This document shows, piece by piece, positions 12,059-20,258 of a stretch of DNA of 64,000 nucleotides (its first letter is position 1; every line of letters begins with the position of its first letter). This DNA comes from Catellatospora bangladeshensis. Its GTDB lineage: Bacteria; Actinomycetota; Actinomycetes; Mycobacteriales; Micromonosporaceae. Both the position numbers and the translations under genes were made by a program. The notes beneath the pieces were generated by a model. The model made no database searches, had not been told where the DNA came from, and worked only from the letters and a program-made list of their open reading frames with translations. The stretch lies in contig NZ_BONF01000051.1 in the NCBI RefSeq assembly GCF_016862575.1, positions 20,640 through 84,639 of the forward strand, in the 5' to 3' direction.

Positions 12059-13339
12059 TCAGCCGAGGAGGCCGGCCTCGCGGGCGGCGCGCAGGGACGG
12101 CTTGACGCGGTAGGTGGGGCCGACCAGGGCGGCGACGGCGTCCAGGGTCTTGAGGCCCTCGCCGGTGTTGTAGACGACGGTCTCCAGGGTGGGGTCGAGC
12201 TTGCCGGAGGCGACCAGCTTCGCGGTGACGGCGGTGGTCACGCCGCCCGCGGTCTCGGCGAAGACGCCGGTGGTGCGCGCCAGCAGGCGGATGCCGTCGC
12301 GGATCTCGTCGTCGGAGGCGTAGTCCATCCAGCCGCCGGTGCGGCGCACCGCCTCCAGCGCGTACAGGCCGGCCGCCGGGTCGCCGATGTTCAGCGACTT
12401 CGCGATGCCGGTCGGCTTCACGGGGGTGATCACGTCGGTGCCGGCGTGCAGCGCGGTCGCGATCGGGTTGCAGCCCAGCGACTGCGCGCCGAACACCTTC
12501 CAGCCGCCCTCGGGCGCCACCGCCAGACCGGCCGCGACCAGCTCCTCGAACGCCTTGTCCACCTTGGTCAGCAGCTCGCCCGAGGCCATCGGGATGACGA
12601 CCTGGGCCGGGATGCGCCAGCCGAGCTGCTCGGCCACCTCGTAGCCGAGCGTCTTGGAGCCCTCGGCGTAGAACGGGCGCACGTTCACGTTCACGAACGC
12701 GGTGTCCTCGAACTCGTCGGTCTCGACCAGCTCCGAGCAGAGGCGGTTCACGTCGTCGTAGGAGCCCTCGATGGCGACCAGGTCGCCGCCGTACACGGCG
12801 GTCGTGATGATCTTGCCGGGCTCCAGGTCCCACGGGATGAACACGATCGACGGGACCCCGGCGCGGGCCGCGTGCGCGGCCACCGAGTTGGCCAGGTTGC
12901 CGGTCGAGGCGCAGGCGTAGCGGGTGAACCCGAGCGCCTTGGCGGCGGTCAGCGCCACCGACACCACACGGTCCTTGAAGGAGTGCGTCGGGTTGGCCGA
13001 GTCGTCCTTCACCCACAGCGGCGCGCGCAGGCCGATCTCGGCGGCGAGCGCGTCGGCGCGGACCAGCGGCGTGAAGCCGGGGTCGAGCGACACCCGGTCG
13101 GCGGCGCGCTGGCCGGCGGGCAGCAGCCCGGCGTAACGCCAGATGTTCTTGGGCCCCGCCTCGATCTGCGCGCGGGTCACCGTGGCGAGCGCGTCCGCGT
13201 CGTACCAGACCTCGAGCGGGCCGAAACACTCGTAACACGCGTGCTGCGCGGCGAGCGGGAAGCGGGCGCCGCAGCCGCGGCACTCCAGCCCACGAGCGGG
13301 CGAGTCGACACCGAGCGGCGAGATGACGGCAGACGTCAT
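12059..13339 (-). CDS. Threonine synthase family PLP enzyme under SAM-riboswitch control (possible homocysteine synthase)
   Basis: A 426-residue PLP enzyme. An N-terminal Cys pair motif (Cys20, Cys23, Cys35, Cys38) looks like a zinc ribbon. The Schiff-base lysine is Lys122 in NPTHSFKDR, where canonical ThrC usually has NPTGSFKDR. The family converts O-phosphohomoserine to threonine. Its leader holds a SAM-I riboswitch, normally a mark of methionine or sulfur genes, so the enzyme may instead replace the phosphate with sulfur to make homocysteine, as I recall for a Streptomyces ThrC homologue called MetM. The fold is certain; the reaction is open. Start ATG 13339. Confidence 0.85.
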   Translation of the reverse strand: MTSAVISPLGVDSPARGLECRGCGARFPLAAQHACYECFGPLEVWYDADALATVTRAQIEAGPKNIWRYAGLLPAGQRAADRVSLDPGFTPLVRADALAAEIGLRAPLWVKDDSANPTHSFKDRVVSVALTAAKALGFTRYACASTGNLANSVAAHAARAGVPSIVFIPWDLEPGKIITTAVYGGDLVAIEGSYDDVNRLCSELVETDEFEDTAFVNVNVRPFYAEGSKTLGYEVAEQLGWRIPAQVVIPMASGELLTKVDKAFEELVAAGLAVAPEGGWKVFGAQSLGCNPIATALHAGTDVITPVKPTGIAKSLNIGDPAAGLYALEAVRRTGGWMDYASDDEIRDGIRLLARTTGVFAETAGGVTTAVTAKLVASGKLDPTLETVVYNTGEGLKTLDAVAALVGPTYRVKPSLRAAREAGLLG

Positions 13340-13351
13340 GAGATGTTTCCT

Positions 13352-13461
13352 CTCATCTTCCCGGCGTCGCCGATCTGGCCCGCCGGACGGAGTTGGCACC
13401 TGCCATCGATGGTGGTTGCCGGAGCGTCATCGGGCCGTGTCCCTCAGCTCCTCTGGATGAG
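13352..13461 (-). promoter_or_regulatory. SAM-I (S-box) riboswitch
   Basis: Read on the minus strand, the leader shows the S-box layout: P1 arm CTCATC, a GAGCTGAGGGACACGGCC core, the conserved GATGACGCTCCGGCAACC, then GGTGCCAA with its complex, and a closing GAAGATGAG that pairs with the first arm. The P1 closing strand runs straight into the Shine-Dalgarno GAGAGG of the downstream gene, so SAM binding should hide the ribosome site. A competing six-base-pair hairpin, ATGAGA with TCTCAT, can also form over the start codon. Confidence 0.88.
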
Positions 13462-13546
13462 GTATTCAGTTGTGCTTTGCAGTTAATCAGAACCGTTCTC
13501 CCCCGGGCCAGCGTTCTCACCGGGTGAGATGGACCTCACGAACGTC

Positions 13547-13597
13547 GGGAAGGGCACCTTCTTATACGCATGGCGTTAAGAAGGTGCCCTTCCTTTC
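13547..13597. repeat. About 53-bp intergenic repeat, family A, copy 3 (inverted arms)
   Basis: Arms GAAGGGCACCTTCTTA and AAGAAGGTGCCCTTCC around the spacer TACGCATGGCG. It lies five bases beyond the stop codon of the secreted protein gene at 13603 and upstream of the SAM riboswitch transcript. Confidence 0.9.
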
Positions 13598-13602
13598 GGG
13601 GG

Positions 13603-14382
13603 TCAGGGTTTGAGGATGTCGCGTACGGCCTTCGCGTCGGCGAGCGCAGCGCGCAGGTGGGTGCGGGCGGCGCGCACGGCGGCACGGGCGGCGCCGGTCT
13701 TGGTGCGGATCGCGGCGGCGTCCGGGCCCGGCTCGACGGCGAGCAGGGTGTCGGCCACTCCGGCCAGGTCCACGGCGTCGAGTTCGGCCTTCAGGTGGGC
13801 GAGTTTCGCCTCGGCGTCGCCGACGTCCCTGCCCGCGGCCTTGGCGGCGGCGACCGCCTCGGCGAGCTTGCCGTGCGCGTCGCGCAGGCGGGTCAGCGCC
13901 GCCGACTCCACGTCGGCCGCGACGGTCAGGTGCACCTGCGGGCGGACCAGCAGGTAGACGCGGTAGTCCTCGACCATGCTGCGGGCGTCCGCGCGGACCG
14001 CCTCGACGGTGGTCTCGGCGGCGACCTTCGCGCGCAGCTCGGTCAGCCCGGCCAGGTCCGCGTCGATGATCTTCTGCAGGGCGGCCTGGTGCGCGTCGGT
14101 CAGGCGGGCCGCGTTGCGGATCGCCACCCCGCTCACCTTGAGCATCGCCAGGCGTCCGTCGATGCGCGCGGTGGTCAGCTTCTTCGCGGCGTCCAGCGTG
14201 GCGGCCTTGTCCGCCGTCGCCGCCGGTGACCCGGCACGCGTGGCCGGAGCCGGAGCAGCGGCCTGGGCGGGCAGGGCGGCAGCGGCCTGGGCGGGCAGGG
14301 CGATTGCAGCACCCAGCGCGGTCACCGCGAGCAGCGCGGCCGTGCTCACCAGGGCGCGGCGGATCAGCGGTTCAGTCCTCAT
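13603..14382 (-). CDS. Secreted Ala-rich helical protein of unknown function
   Basis: 259 residues with a signal peptide followed by a duplicated LPAQAAA segment near the expected cleavage site. The mature part is almost entirely Ala/Leu/Lys/Arg/Asp helix with heptad character, suggesting an extracellular coiled coil. No catalytic motif is visible. The ATG at 14382 has GGAGAG eight bases upstream and overlaps the upstream lipoprotein gene by 11 bases, so the two are probably translated together. Confidence 0.75.
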   Translation of the reverse strand: MRTEPLIRRALVSTAALLAVTALGAAIALPAQAAAALPAQAAAPAPATRAGSPAATADKAATLDAAKKLTTARIDGRLAMLKVSGVAIRNAARLTDAHQAALQKIIDADLAGLTELRAKVAAETTVEAVRADARSMVEDYRVYLLVRPQVHLTVAADVESAALTRLRDAHGKLAEAVAAAKAAGRDVGDAEAKLAHLKAELDAVDLAGVADTLLAVEPGPDAAAIRTKTGAARAAVRAARTHLRAALADAKAVRDILKP

Positions 14383-14662
14383 CGTTCGGGCTCTCCTCTG
14401 CCTTCTTCAGCTGCCCGTCCAGCTCGCCCAGGAGCCTGTCCAGCTCGGCGAGGTCCTGGTCGGCCCGGCCCGCGGCGGCGGCCGGGTCGGCGGGGGCGGT
14501 CTCCTGCGGCGCCGGCGCGGCCGGCGTGCTCACGGTCGCGGCGGTGTCGGGCCGGACCGGCGACTGCGCGTCCCGCCCACCCGCACCCCGGCACCCGGTC
14601 AGCGCCAGCCCCAGGGCCACGGCGACCGCCGTCATAGCGATGGCACGTCTCATGCCCGGCAC
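14372..14662 (-). CDS. Small lipoprotein of unknown function
   Basis: A 96-residue protein with a lipoprotein signal: a hydrophobic stretch ending LALTGC, where the Cys would be lipidated. The rest is Ala/Pro-rich and then a short charged helix (DLAELDRLLGELDGQLKKAEE). GTG 14662 has GAGGG eight bases upstream; an ATG nine bases downstream is the alternative. Overlap with the secreted helical protein gene suggests both act together at the cell surface. Confidence 0.65.
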   Translation of the reverse strand: MPGMRRAIAMTAVAVALGLALTGCRGAGGRDAQSPVRPDTAATVSTPAAPAPQETAPADPAAAAGRADQDLAELDRLLGELDGQLKKAEESPNDED

Positions 14663-14729
14663 TCTGCGCGCCCTCGGTAAACCCCCGCCCCGCGCAATGT
14701 AAGCGTCACGTCAGGCCCCAAACCGCGAC

Positions 14730-14810
14730 GATCTTGCGTGAGCTGTGGGTACGACACGCACCAATCAGGCGTATCAGCAACAGTTCACGCAAGATCGTCG
14801 TGATCTTGCT
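14730..14810. repeat. 81-bp intergenic palindrome, family C, copy 1
   Basis: Inverted arms GATCTTGCGTGAGCTGT and ACAGTTCACGCAAGATC, followed by a third half-site, GTGATCTTGC. The same layout and length recur at 26432-26512. Here it lies between the lipoprotein gene and the ABC permease stop. Confidence 0.8.
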
Positions 14811-14825
14811 TGAGGCCACGCGGGG

Positions 14826-15707
14826 TTAGGAGACGACGTCCTTACGGGTGAAGCGGGCGAAGGCCAGGGCCGTGAAGAGCGTGAAGTAGCAGATCGCGGA
14901 GATGGTGCCCTTGATGATGTCGTCGAACTGCATCGGGGTGGTCAGCAGGCCGAGGTAGGCCTGGGCGAAGTGGGTGGGGAGGAAGTTGCGGAGTTCGCCG
15001 AGGGCGGTGATCTGGTCGAGGATCGACGAGACGATGTAGAGCAGGACCGCGCCGCCGACCGCGCCGAGCGGGGCGTCGGTCAGGACCGAGAGCAGGAAGG
15101 CCAGGCCCGCTACGACGAGCATGTTGACGCCGAGGAAGCCGGCGGTGGCGAGCAGGCGCAGCACGCCCTCGGCGGGCGGGATCTCGGCGGCCAGGCCGGA
15201 CTGGAGCGGGTGCCAGCCGTAGCGCAGCGAGCCGAGCAGCAGGGCCGTGCCGAGCAGGGTCAGCATGGCCAGAGCGGAGTAGCTCAGCGCGACCGCGAGC
15301 TTGATGCCGAGCAGGCGGGCCCGGGGCACCGGCACCGCGAGCAGGTAGCGCAGGCTGCCCCAGCTCGCCTCCGAGGCGACGGTGTCGCCGTGGAACAGCG
15401 CCACCACCACGACCAGCAGGAAGCTGGCCGAGACGAACAGCGCGAACATGGCGAAGTTCAGGCCGCCGGAGATCGCGGCGTCGGACAGCTGCGAGAACTG
15501 GCCCCGGCCGGAGCGCCCGTCGTCGTCCTCCCCGCCCAGCTCGAACGCGATCAGCAGGATGATCGGCAGCAGCACCATGAAGCCCAGCGCGAGCTGGGTC
15601 CGCTTGCGCCGCCACTGCCGGGCGAACTCGGTCGCGTAGGTCAGCGTGCGGGCCGGGCGGTAGCCCGCCGCCGCGCCGTCCGCCTGCGGAACAGCCGTCG
15701 TGCTCAT
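14826..15707 (-). CDS. ABC-2 type transporter permease
   Basis: 293 residues with a soluble N-terminal arm, a helix near residue 40-60 (LALGFMVLLPIILLIAFELG) and about five further membrane segments, as in ABC-2 exporters. It overlaps the upstream hydrolase-ATPase gene by ATGA, so the two proteins are made at equal levels and form one exporter. The substrate is unknown. Confidence 0.88.
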   Translation of the reverse strand: MSTTAVPQADGAAAGYRPARTLTYATEFARQWRRKRTQLALGFMVLLPIILLIAFELGGEDDDGRSGRGQFSQLSDAAISGGLNFAMFALFVSASFLLVVVVALFHGDTVASEASWGSLRYLLAVPVPRARLLGIKLAVALSYSALAMLTLLGTALLLGSLRYGWHPLQSGLAAEIPPAEGVLRLLATAGFLGVNMLVVAGLAFLLSVLTDAPLGAVGGAVLLYIVSSILDQITALGELRNFLPTHFAQAYLGLLTTPMQFDDIIKGTISAICYFTLFTALAFARFTRKDVVS

Positions 15708-18598
15708 CGGTCCCCACTTCCCGCCGTCGAGTCGCCCACCAGGGCCAGGAACGCGTCCTCCAGGCGCCGCCGCGGCGTCACCCGGTCGATGCCGACCCCG
15801 GCCCGCACCAGCGCGGACACCGCCTCGGTGCGGCTCAGGTCGCCGAGGTCCACCACGAGCGTGCGCTCGCCGTCGACCGCGTACCCGGCGACGCCGTCGA
15901 GCCGGTCCAGCGTCTTGCTGGCCAGGTCGATGTCGGTGACGTCGAGCAGCGTGGTCGGGCTGTCCCCGACGATCTCGTCGACCCGGCCGGACGCGACGAC
16001 CCGGCCCTTGTGCACGACCACCGCGTGGGTGCAGGTCTGCTCGACCTCGGCCAGCAGGTGGCTGGAGACCAGCACCGCGCGCCCGTTCTCGGCGTAGCGC
16101 TGCAGCACCCGGCGCATCTCGGCGATCTGCGGCGGGTCGAGCCCGTCCGTCGGCTCGTCGAGCACCAGCAGTTCCGGCAGGCCGAGCATGGCCTGGGCCA
16201 CGGCCAGGCGCTGCTTCATACCGTGGCTGTAGTTCTTGACCTTGCGCTTGACCGCGTCGCCGAGCCCGGCGATCTCCAGGGCCCGCTCGAACTGGGCCTC
16301 CTCCCACGGGCGGCCGGTGGCCCGCCAGTACGCGGTGAGGTTCTGCTCGCCGGTCAGGTGCGGCAGGAAGCCGGGGCCCTCGACCAGCGCGCCGATGCGG
16401 GACAGCACCGGGGCGCCCGGCGCGAGCCGGTGGCCGAAGATGAGCACCTCGCCCGCGGTGGCCTGGGTGAGGCCCATCAGCACGCGCAGGCTGGTGGTCT
16501 TGCCGGCGCCGTTCGGGCCGAGCAGGCCGACCACCTGGCCGCGCTCCACGGTGAAGCTGATCTCGTCGACCGCGACGAAGTCGCCGTACGTCTTGCGCAG
16601 GCCGCGCACCCACAGCGGCGTGTCCGCGTGCTCGGCCGACACCGAGTGGTCCACCCGCCGGTGCCGCCGCCGGGCCACCACGATGACCACGGCCAGCCCG
16701 AGCGCGATCAGCGCCAGCAGGCCGAGCAGCACGTACAGCCACAGCGTGTCGGCGGTCGCGATGGGCGTCGCGGTGACCGTGGGCAGGGTGACCGCGCCGC
16801 TGTTGCCGTCGCCGACCGCCACGGTGTACTCGACCGGGTTCGCCGGGCCGAGGTACGACTGGTCGGCGGTGGCGATGGTGACACGCAGCCGGTGCCCGGC
16901 CTCGATCTCGTGCACGATGCCGGGCAGGCTCACCCGCACCGGCTGCGCCTGGGCCAGGTCGGCGGGCAGGCCGGTCAGCCGGACCGGGGCGACCAGGCCG
17001 CCGCTGAGCGTGGCGCGGCCGCCGGGGTCGACGTCGTACAGCTTGACGAACAGCACCGCCTCCCCGGTCGGCGACGCGGCCTTGATGCTGACCTGGGGCG
17101 CGCCGACCACGGAGACGGTCTGCTCCAGCGGCGCGGACTCGAAGCGCGCGTGCTGGCCGGGCAGGTCGGTCGCGGCGGCCCCGCTGATCAGGCTGGCCAG
17201 CGAACCGGCGCCGGGCAGCGAGGACAGCGCGGCCGGGGTGCCGTTGGGCGGGTTGGCGATGCTGCGCGGGCGACCGCTCACCGGCACCTGCAGCGTCTGC
17301 CCGCCACCCAGGCCGGGGTAGTCGGTCACCTGGTAGCCGGTGGCCATCTGACCCCGGTCGACGGCGTCCAGGCCGGTGATCCGGGAGTAGGTGAAGCTGT
17401 TCGCGGGCGCGTCGCCGTTGCCCTTGAGGTAGTGGTCGAACCACGTCGCGATGAGGTACTTGAGCCGGTCCTGGTCGGACTGCGGGCCGTCGCCGCCGTC
17501 GTGGCCGCCGGTGAACCAGGCCACCCGCACCGGGGTGCCGTTGGCGGCGATGCCGCGCGCGTTGGCGTCGGCCTCGGCCAGCGGGAACAGCGAATCGGTC
17601 TCACCCTGGATCAGCAGCGTGGGCGCCTTGATCCGGCCGAGGACAGTGGCGGGGCTGCGCTGGGCCAGCAGCTGCCGGGCCGGGTCGTCGAGGCGGCCGG
17701 TGGCGGCCACCCGCAGGTAGGTCTCGCAGACGTCGGCGGCCCACCGCCCGCACTGCGGATCGAGGGCCGCGCCGCCGCGGTCGCCCGGCGTGCCGTTCGC
17801 GTCTCCCGTGCCGGAGCCGCCGGTGACGCCCTCGCCGCCCTGGCCGTCGCCCGAGCCGTCGCCATCGCCGCCGGTCGCGCCGAGGGCGTCCAGGTTCAGG
17901 CCGCCGCCGCGCCCGCCGCCCATGCCGGAGCCGAAGAAGATCCCGGCCCAGGCCTGCTTGAGCACGCCGTCGCCGGGCTTGTCGGCCAGCGACTGCTGGA
18001 ACAGGGACTGGCCGAGGTCGTTCCACGTGATCATGGGGACGATCGCGTCGAGCCGCCGGTCCTGCGCGGCCAGCATCAGCGACAGGTTGCCGCCGTACGA
18101 GCCGCCCATCGCGCCCGCGCGCGGGTCGCCGGGCCCGTCGAGCATGATCTCCGGCCGGGCGGCCAGGTGGTCGAGCAGGCCCTGGGCGTCCTTGACCTCC
18201 CAGTCCGGGGAGTTCAGGTGGATCTGCCCGGTGCTCGCGCCGAGGCCCTGCGCGGTCCAGGTGAGCACCGCGTAGCCGAGCCCGGCCAGGTCCTTGGCGT
18301 CGGCCGAGACGCTCTCCTTGGTGCCGCCGAACCCGTGCCCGAGCAGCAGCGCGGGCACCTTGTGCGACGCGGACGCGCCGTCGGGCAGGTAGAGGCGGGT
18401 GTCGAGGGTGGCGGTCTGGTCGCCGGCCGGGCCGGTGCGCACCGTCACCCGCTCGTCGATCGTGCGGTAACCGGGGTCGGCGGGCGAGAGCGCCCAGGCC
18501 ACGCCACCGGCCAGCACCGCGGCGGCGAGACCGCCCGCGAGCCACCGTCTGTTCAGCTTCGCCCGCAACCGGGACCCGAACGCGCGCATGCCCGCCAC
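15704..18598 (-). CDS. Fusion of an extracellular alpha/beta hydrolase (S15-like) and an ABC transporter ATPase
   Basis: 964 residues. A signal-anchor (about 19-37) is followed by an alpha/beta hydrolase resembling X-Pro dipeptidyl-peptidases, with nucleophile Ser167 in GGSYGGN, a Gly/Asp-rich insertion around 245-300, and a C-terminal jelly-roll-like region. A membrane helix near 635-660 then leads to a complete ABC ATPase: GPNGAGKTT Walker A near 694, signature YSHGMKQR, Walker B LLVLDEPTDGLD. The hydrolase is thus outside and the ATPase inside. GTG 18598 has GGAG upstream. The partner permease overlaps by ATGA. Confidence 0.9.
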   Translation of the reverse strand: MAGMRAFGSRLRAKLNRRWLAGGLAAAVLAGGVAWALSPADPGYRTIDERVTVRTGPAGDQTATLDTRLYLPDGASASHKVPALLLGHGFGGTKESVSADAKDLAGLGYAVLTWTAQGLGASTGQIHLNSPDWEVKDAQGLLDHLAARPEIMLDGPGDPRAGAMGGSYGGNLSLMLAAQDRRLDAIVPMITWNDLGQSLFQQSLADKPGDGVLKQAWAGIFFGSGMGGGRGGGLNLDALGATGGDGDGSGDGQGGEGVTGGSGTGDANGTPGDRGGAALDPQCGRWAADVCETYLRVAATGRLDDPARQLLAQRSPATVLGRIKAPTLLIQGETDSLFPLAEADANARGIAANGTPVRVAWFTGGHDGGDGPQSDQDRLKYLIATWFDHYLKGNGDAPANSFTYSRITGLDAVDRGQMATGYQVTDYPGLGGGQTLQVPVSGRPRSIANPPNGTPAALSSLPGAGSLASLISGAAATDLPGQHARFESAPLEQTVSVVGAPQVSIKAASPTGEAVLFVKLYDVDPGGRATLSGGLVAPVRLTGLPADLAQAQPVRVSLPGIVHEIEAGHRLRVTIATADQSYLGPANPVEYTVAVGDGNSGAVTLPTVTATPIATADTLWLYVLLGLLALIALGLAVVIVVARRRHRRVDHSVSAEHADTPLWVRGLRKTYGDFVAVDEISFTVERGQVVGLLGPNGAGKTTSLRVLMGLTQATAGEVLIFGHRLAPGAPVLSRIGALVEGPGFLPHLTGEQNLTAYWRATGRPWEEAQFERALEIAGLGDAVKRKVKNYSHGMKQRLAVAQAMLGLPELLVLDEPTDGLDPPQIAEMRRVLQRYAENGRAVLVSSHLLAEVEQTCTHAVVVHKGRVVASGRVDEIVGDSPTTLLDVTDIDLASKTLDRLDGVAGYAVDGERTLVVDLGDLSRTEAVSALVRAGVGIDRVTPRRRLEDAFLALVGDSTAGSGDR

Positions 18599-18687
18599 AG
18601 TACGGCTCCGCGCCCCCGGTCCCCTCAGGGAGAACCCCCAGCGCAGCTGAGAGTTCTTTCAGGTCGCGTGCGGGTGGCTTTCAGGCT

Positions 18688-19098
18688 TCAGCGGGTGCTG
18701 CGGGTGCGCGCGCGGCTGCCGCGCAACCGGCGCAGCCGGGCCACCAGCACCGGCTCCAGCTCCAGCGCGGCCGGGTTGTCCAGCAGCGCGTTCAGCAGCT
18801 GGTAGTAACGCGTCGCGGAGAGCCCGAAGCCGTCCCGGATCGCCTGCTCCTTGGCCCCGGCATGGCGCCACCACTGCTTCTCGAAGGCGAGGATGTGCCG
18901 CTCGCGCTCGTCGAGCCCGCCCTCCACCACGCCGACCGGCGCGGGCAGGTCGGAGTCGACCTCGTCGTCGCTCTCGGCGGGCAGCACGCCCGTGGCGGCG
19001 GGGTCGAGCTGGGCCGGTTCGCGGCGCGGAACGGGGATCAGGGGCAGCTCGGCCGGGTCGGCTTCGTCGGCACGCGTGCGCTGCCTCATCTGCTCCAT
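18688..19098 (-). CDS. DUF3263 domain protein
   Basis: 136 residues. The C-terminal half carries the DUF3263 pattern ILAFEKQWWRHAGAKEQAI followed by FGLSATRYYQLLNALLDNP, a helix-turn-helix-like domain found only in actinobacteria. The N-terminal half is acidic and Pro-rich and poorly conserved. Start ATG 19098 with GGGAGGGG just upstream. The family is often proposed to be regulatory, but its role is not established. Confidence 0.85.
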   Translation of the reverse strand: MEQMRQRTRADEADPAELPLIPVPRREPAQLDPAATGVLPAESDDEVDSDLPAPVGVVEGGLDERERHILAFEKQWWRHAGAKEQAIRDGFGLSATRYYQLLNALLDNPAALELEPVLVARLRRLRGSRARTRSTR

Positions 19099-19193
19099 TT
19101 TGTCCCCTCCCCGCGAACCACGTTCACCGAGTCTAGGTGCCCTGTCGAGATCAACGAAAGGCCGCCGGAGCGGGTTGCCGTGCCACATGAGGA

Positions 19194-19227
19194 AGGCGGC
19201 CGGGGTTTGACATACCCCCGGCCGCCT
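19194..19227 (-). terminator. Terminator hairpin after the ABC permease
   Basis: A near-perfect stem with arms AGGCGGCCGGGG and CCCCGGCCGCCT around a nine- to ten-base loop, 18 bases past the permease stop codon. Confidence 0.72.
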
Positions 19228-19244
19228 GCTGTTTAACGTGACCG

Positions 19245-20258
19245 TCAGCTCACGTCGCGGCGCCGCATCTGCCAGAACGCGAGCACCAGCAGCACCACGA
19301 TCGCGCCCAGCGTGATCGAGCCGGTGTCCTGCCAGGTGATGGACTTCACCTGCTCCACGCACTGGCCGCCCATGCAGTCGGCCGGGTTCGCGAACGGGTT
19401 GCTGACCTGCACCACCTTCGACATCCACGCCTGCAGATGGGTCGGGATCAGGTACATCTCCGGGTACGGCACGCGCAGCATCAGCAGCAGGATGGTCAGG
19501 CCGACCTGGCCGACGACGACCACGGCCAGCGCGACGCCCAGCGCCACACCGGTGTGCCGCCCGAGCGTGGCCAGCGCGAAGCCGAGCACGCCGATGGCGA
19601 CGATCAGGCCCAGGCCGCGCAGCCCGGTCAGGCCCAGCGACTGCCAGGTGCCCGGGGTCATGCCCGCCGTGCTGCCGCGATACACCGCGGTCGCCCACAG
19701 CGCCGCCGTCCACAGACCGCCGGTGACCACCGCGATCGTGGTGAGCCAGCCGACCAGCACGGCGAGCTTGGTGCCCAGCACCGACATCCGCTTCGGCCGC
19801 CACGTCAGCAGGCTGGACATGGAGCCGGTGCTCCACTCCGCCCCGACGAACGACGCTCCGATCACGAACGCGATCACCGCCATGATCGCCGCCCAGACGA
19901 CGATCATCTCCTCGAACTGTCCCTTGAACACGAACGTCGAGGGCATGTAGTACTCGGCGCGGTACCAGTCGCGCTGCGGCTGCTCGCCGCTCTCCACCCA
20001 CTGGCAGTATTCCGGCTTGACGTTGCCCGACGGCACCTCCTGGCAGGCCTTCAGCTGCCGCTGGAAGTCCGCCATCGCGAAGTCGTACTCCGCCTCGGCC
20101 TTAGCCTCCGCCGACGCGAGGGTCTCCGCCGACACCTTCTGGTTGTCGAAGAACACCGCGGTCGCGATCACGCCGAGGATCACCACGCCGACGACGACCA
20201 GCCACTTGATGAGCCGGCGCTTGAAGAACCTGCGCCGCTCCGCCCTGACCAGACTCAT
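19245..20258 (-). CDS. ABC-2 family transporter permease
   Basis: 337 residues: an N-terminal membrane helix (about 18-36), a roughly 90-residue extracellular domain with four Cys around its base, then five to six membrane helices in the C-terminal half. This layout is typical of ABC-2 permeases for export or envelope functions. It overlaps the upstream ATPase gene by ATGA, indicating coupled translation. Substrate unknown. Confidence 0.85.
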   Translation of the reverse strand: MSLVRAERRRFFKRRLIKWLVVVGVVILGVIATAVFFDNQKVSAETLASAEAKAEAEYDFAMADFQRQLKACQEVPSGNVKPEYCQWVESGEQPQRDWYRAEYYMPSTFVFKGQFEEMIVVWAAIMAVIAFVIGASFVGAEWSTGSMSSLLTWRPKRMSVLGTKLAVLVGWLTTIAVVTGGLWTAALWATAVYRGSTAGMTPGTWQSLGLTGLRGLGLIVAIGVLGFALATLGRHTGVALGVALAVVVVGQVGLTILLLMLRVPYPEMYLIPTHLQAWMSKVVQVSNPFANPADCMGGQCVEQVKSITWQDTGSITLGAIVVLLVLAFWQMRRRDVS

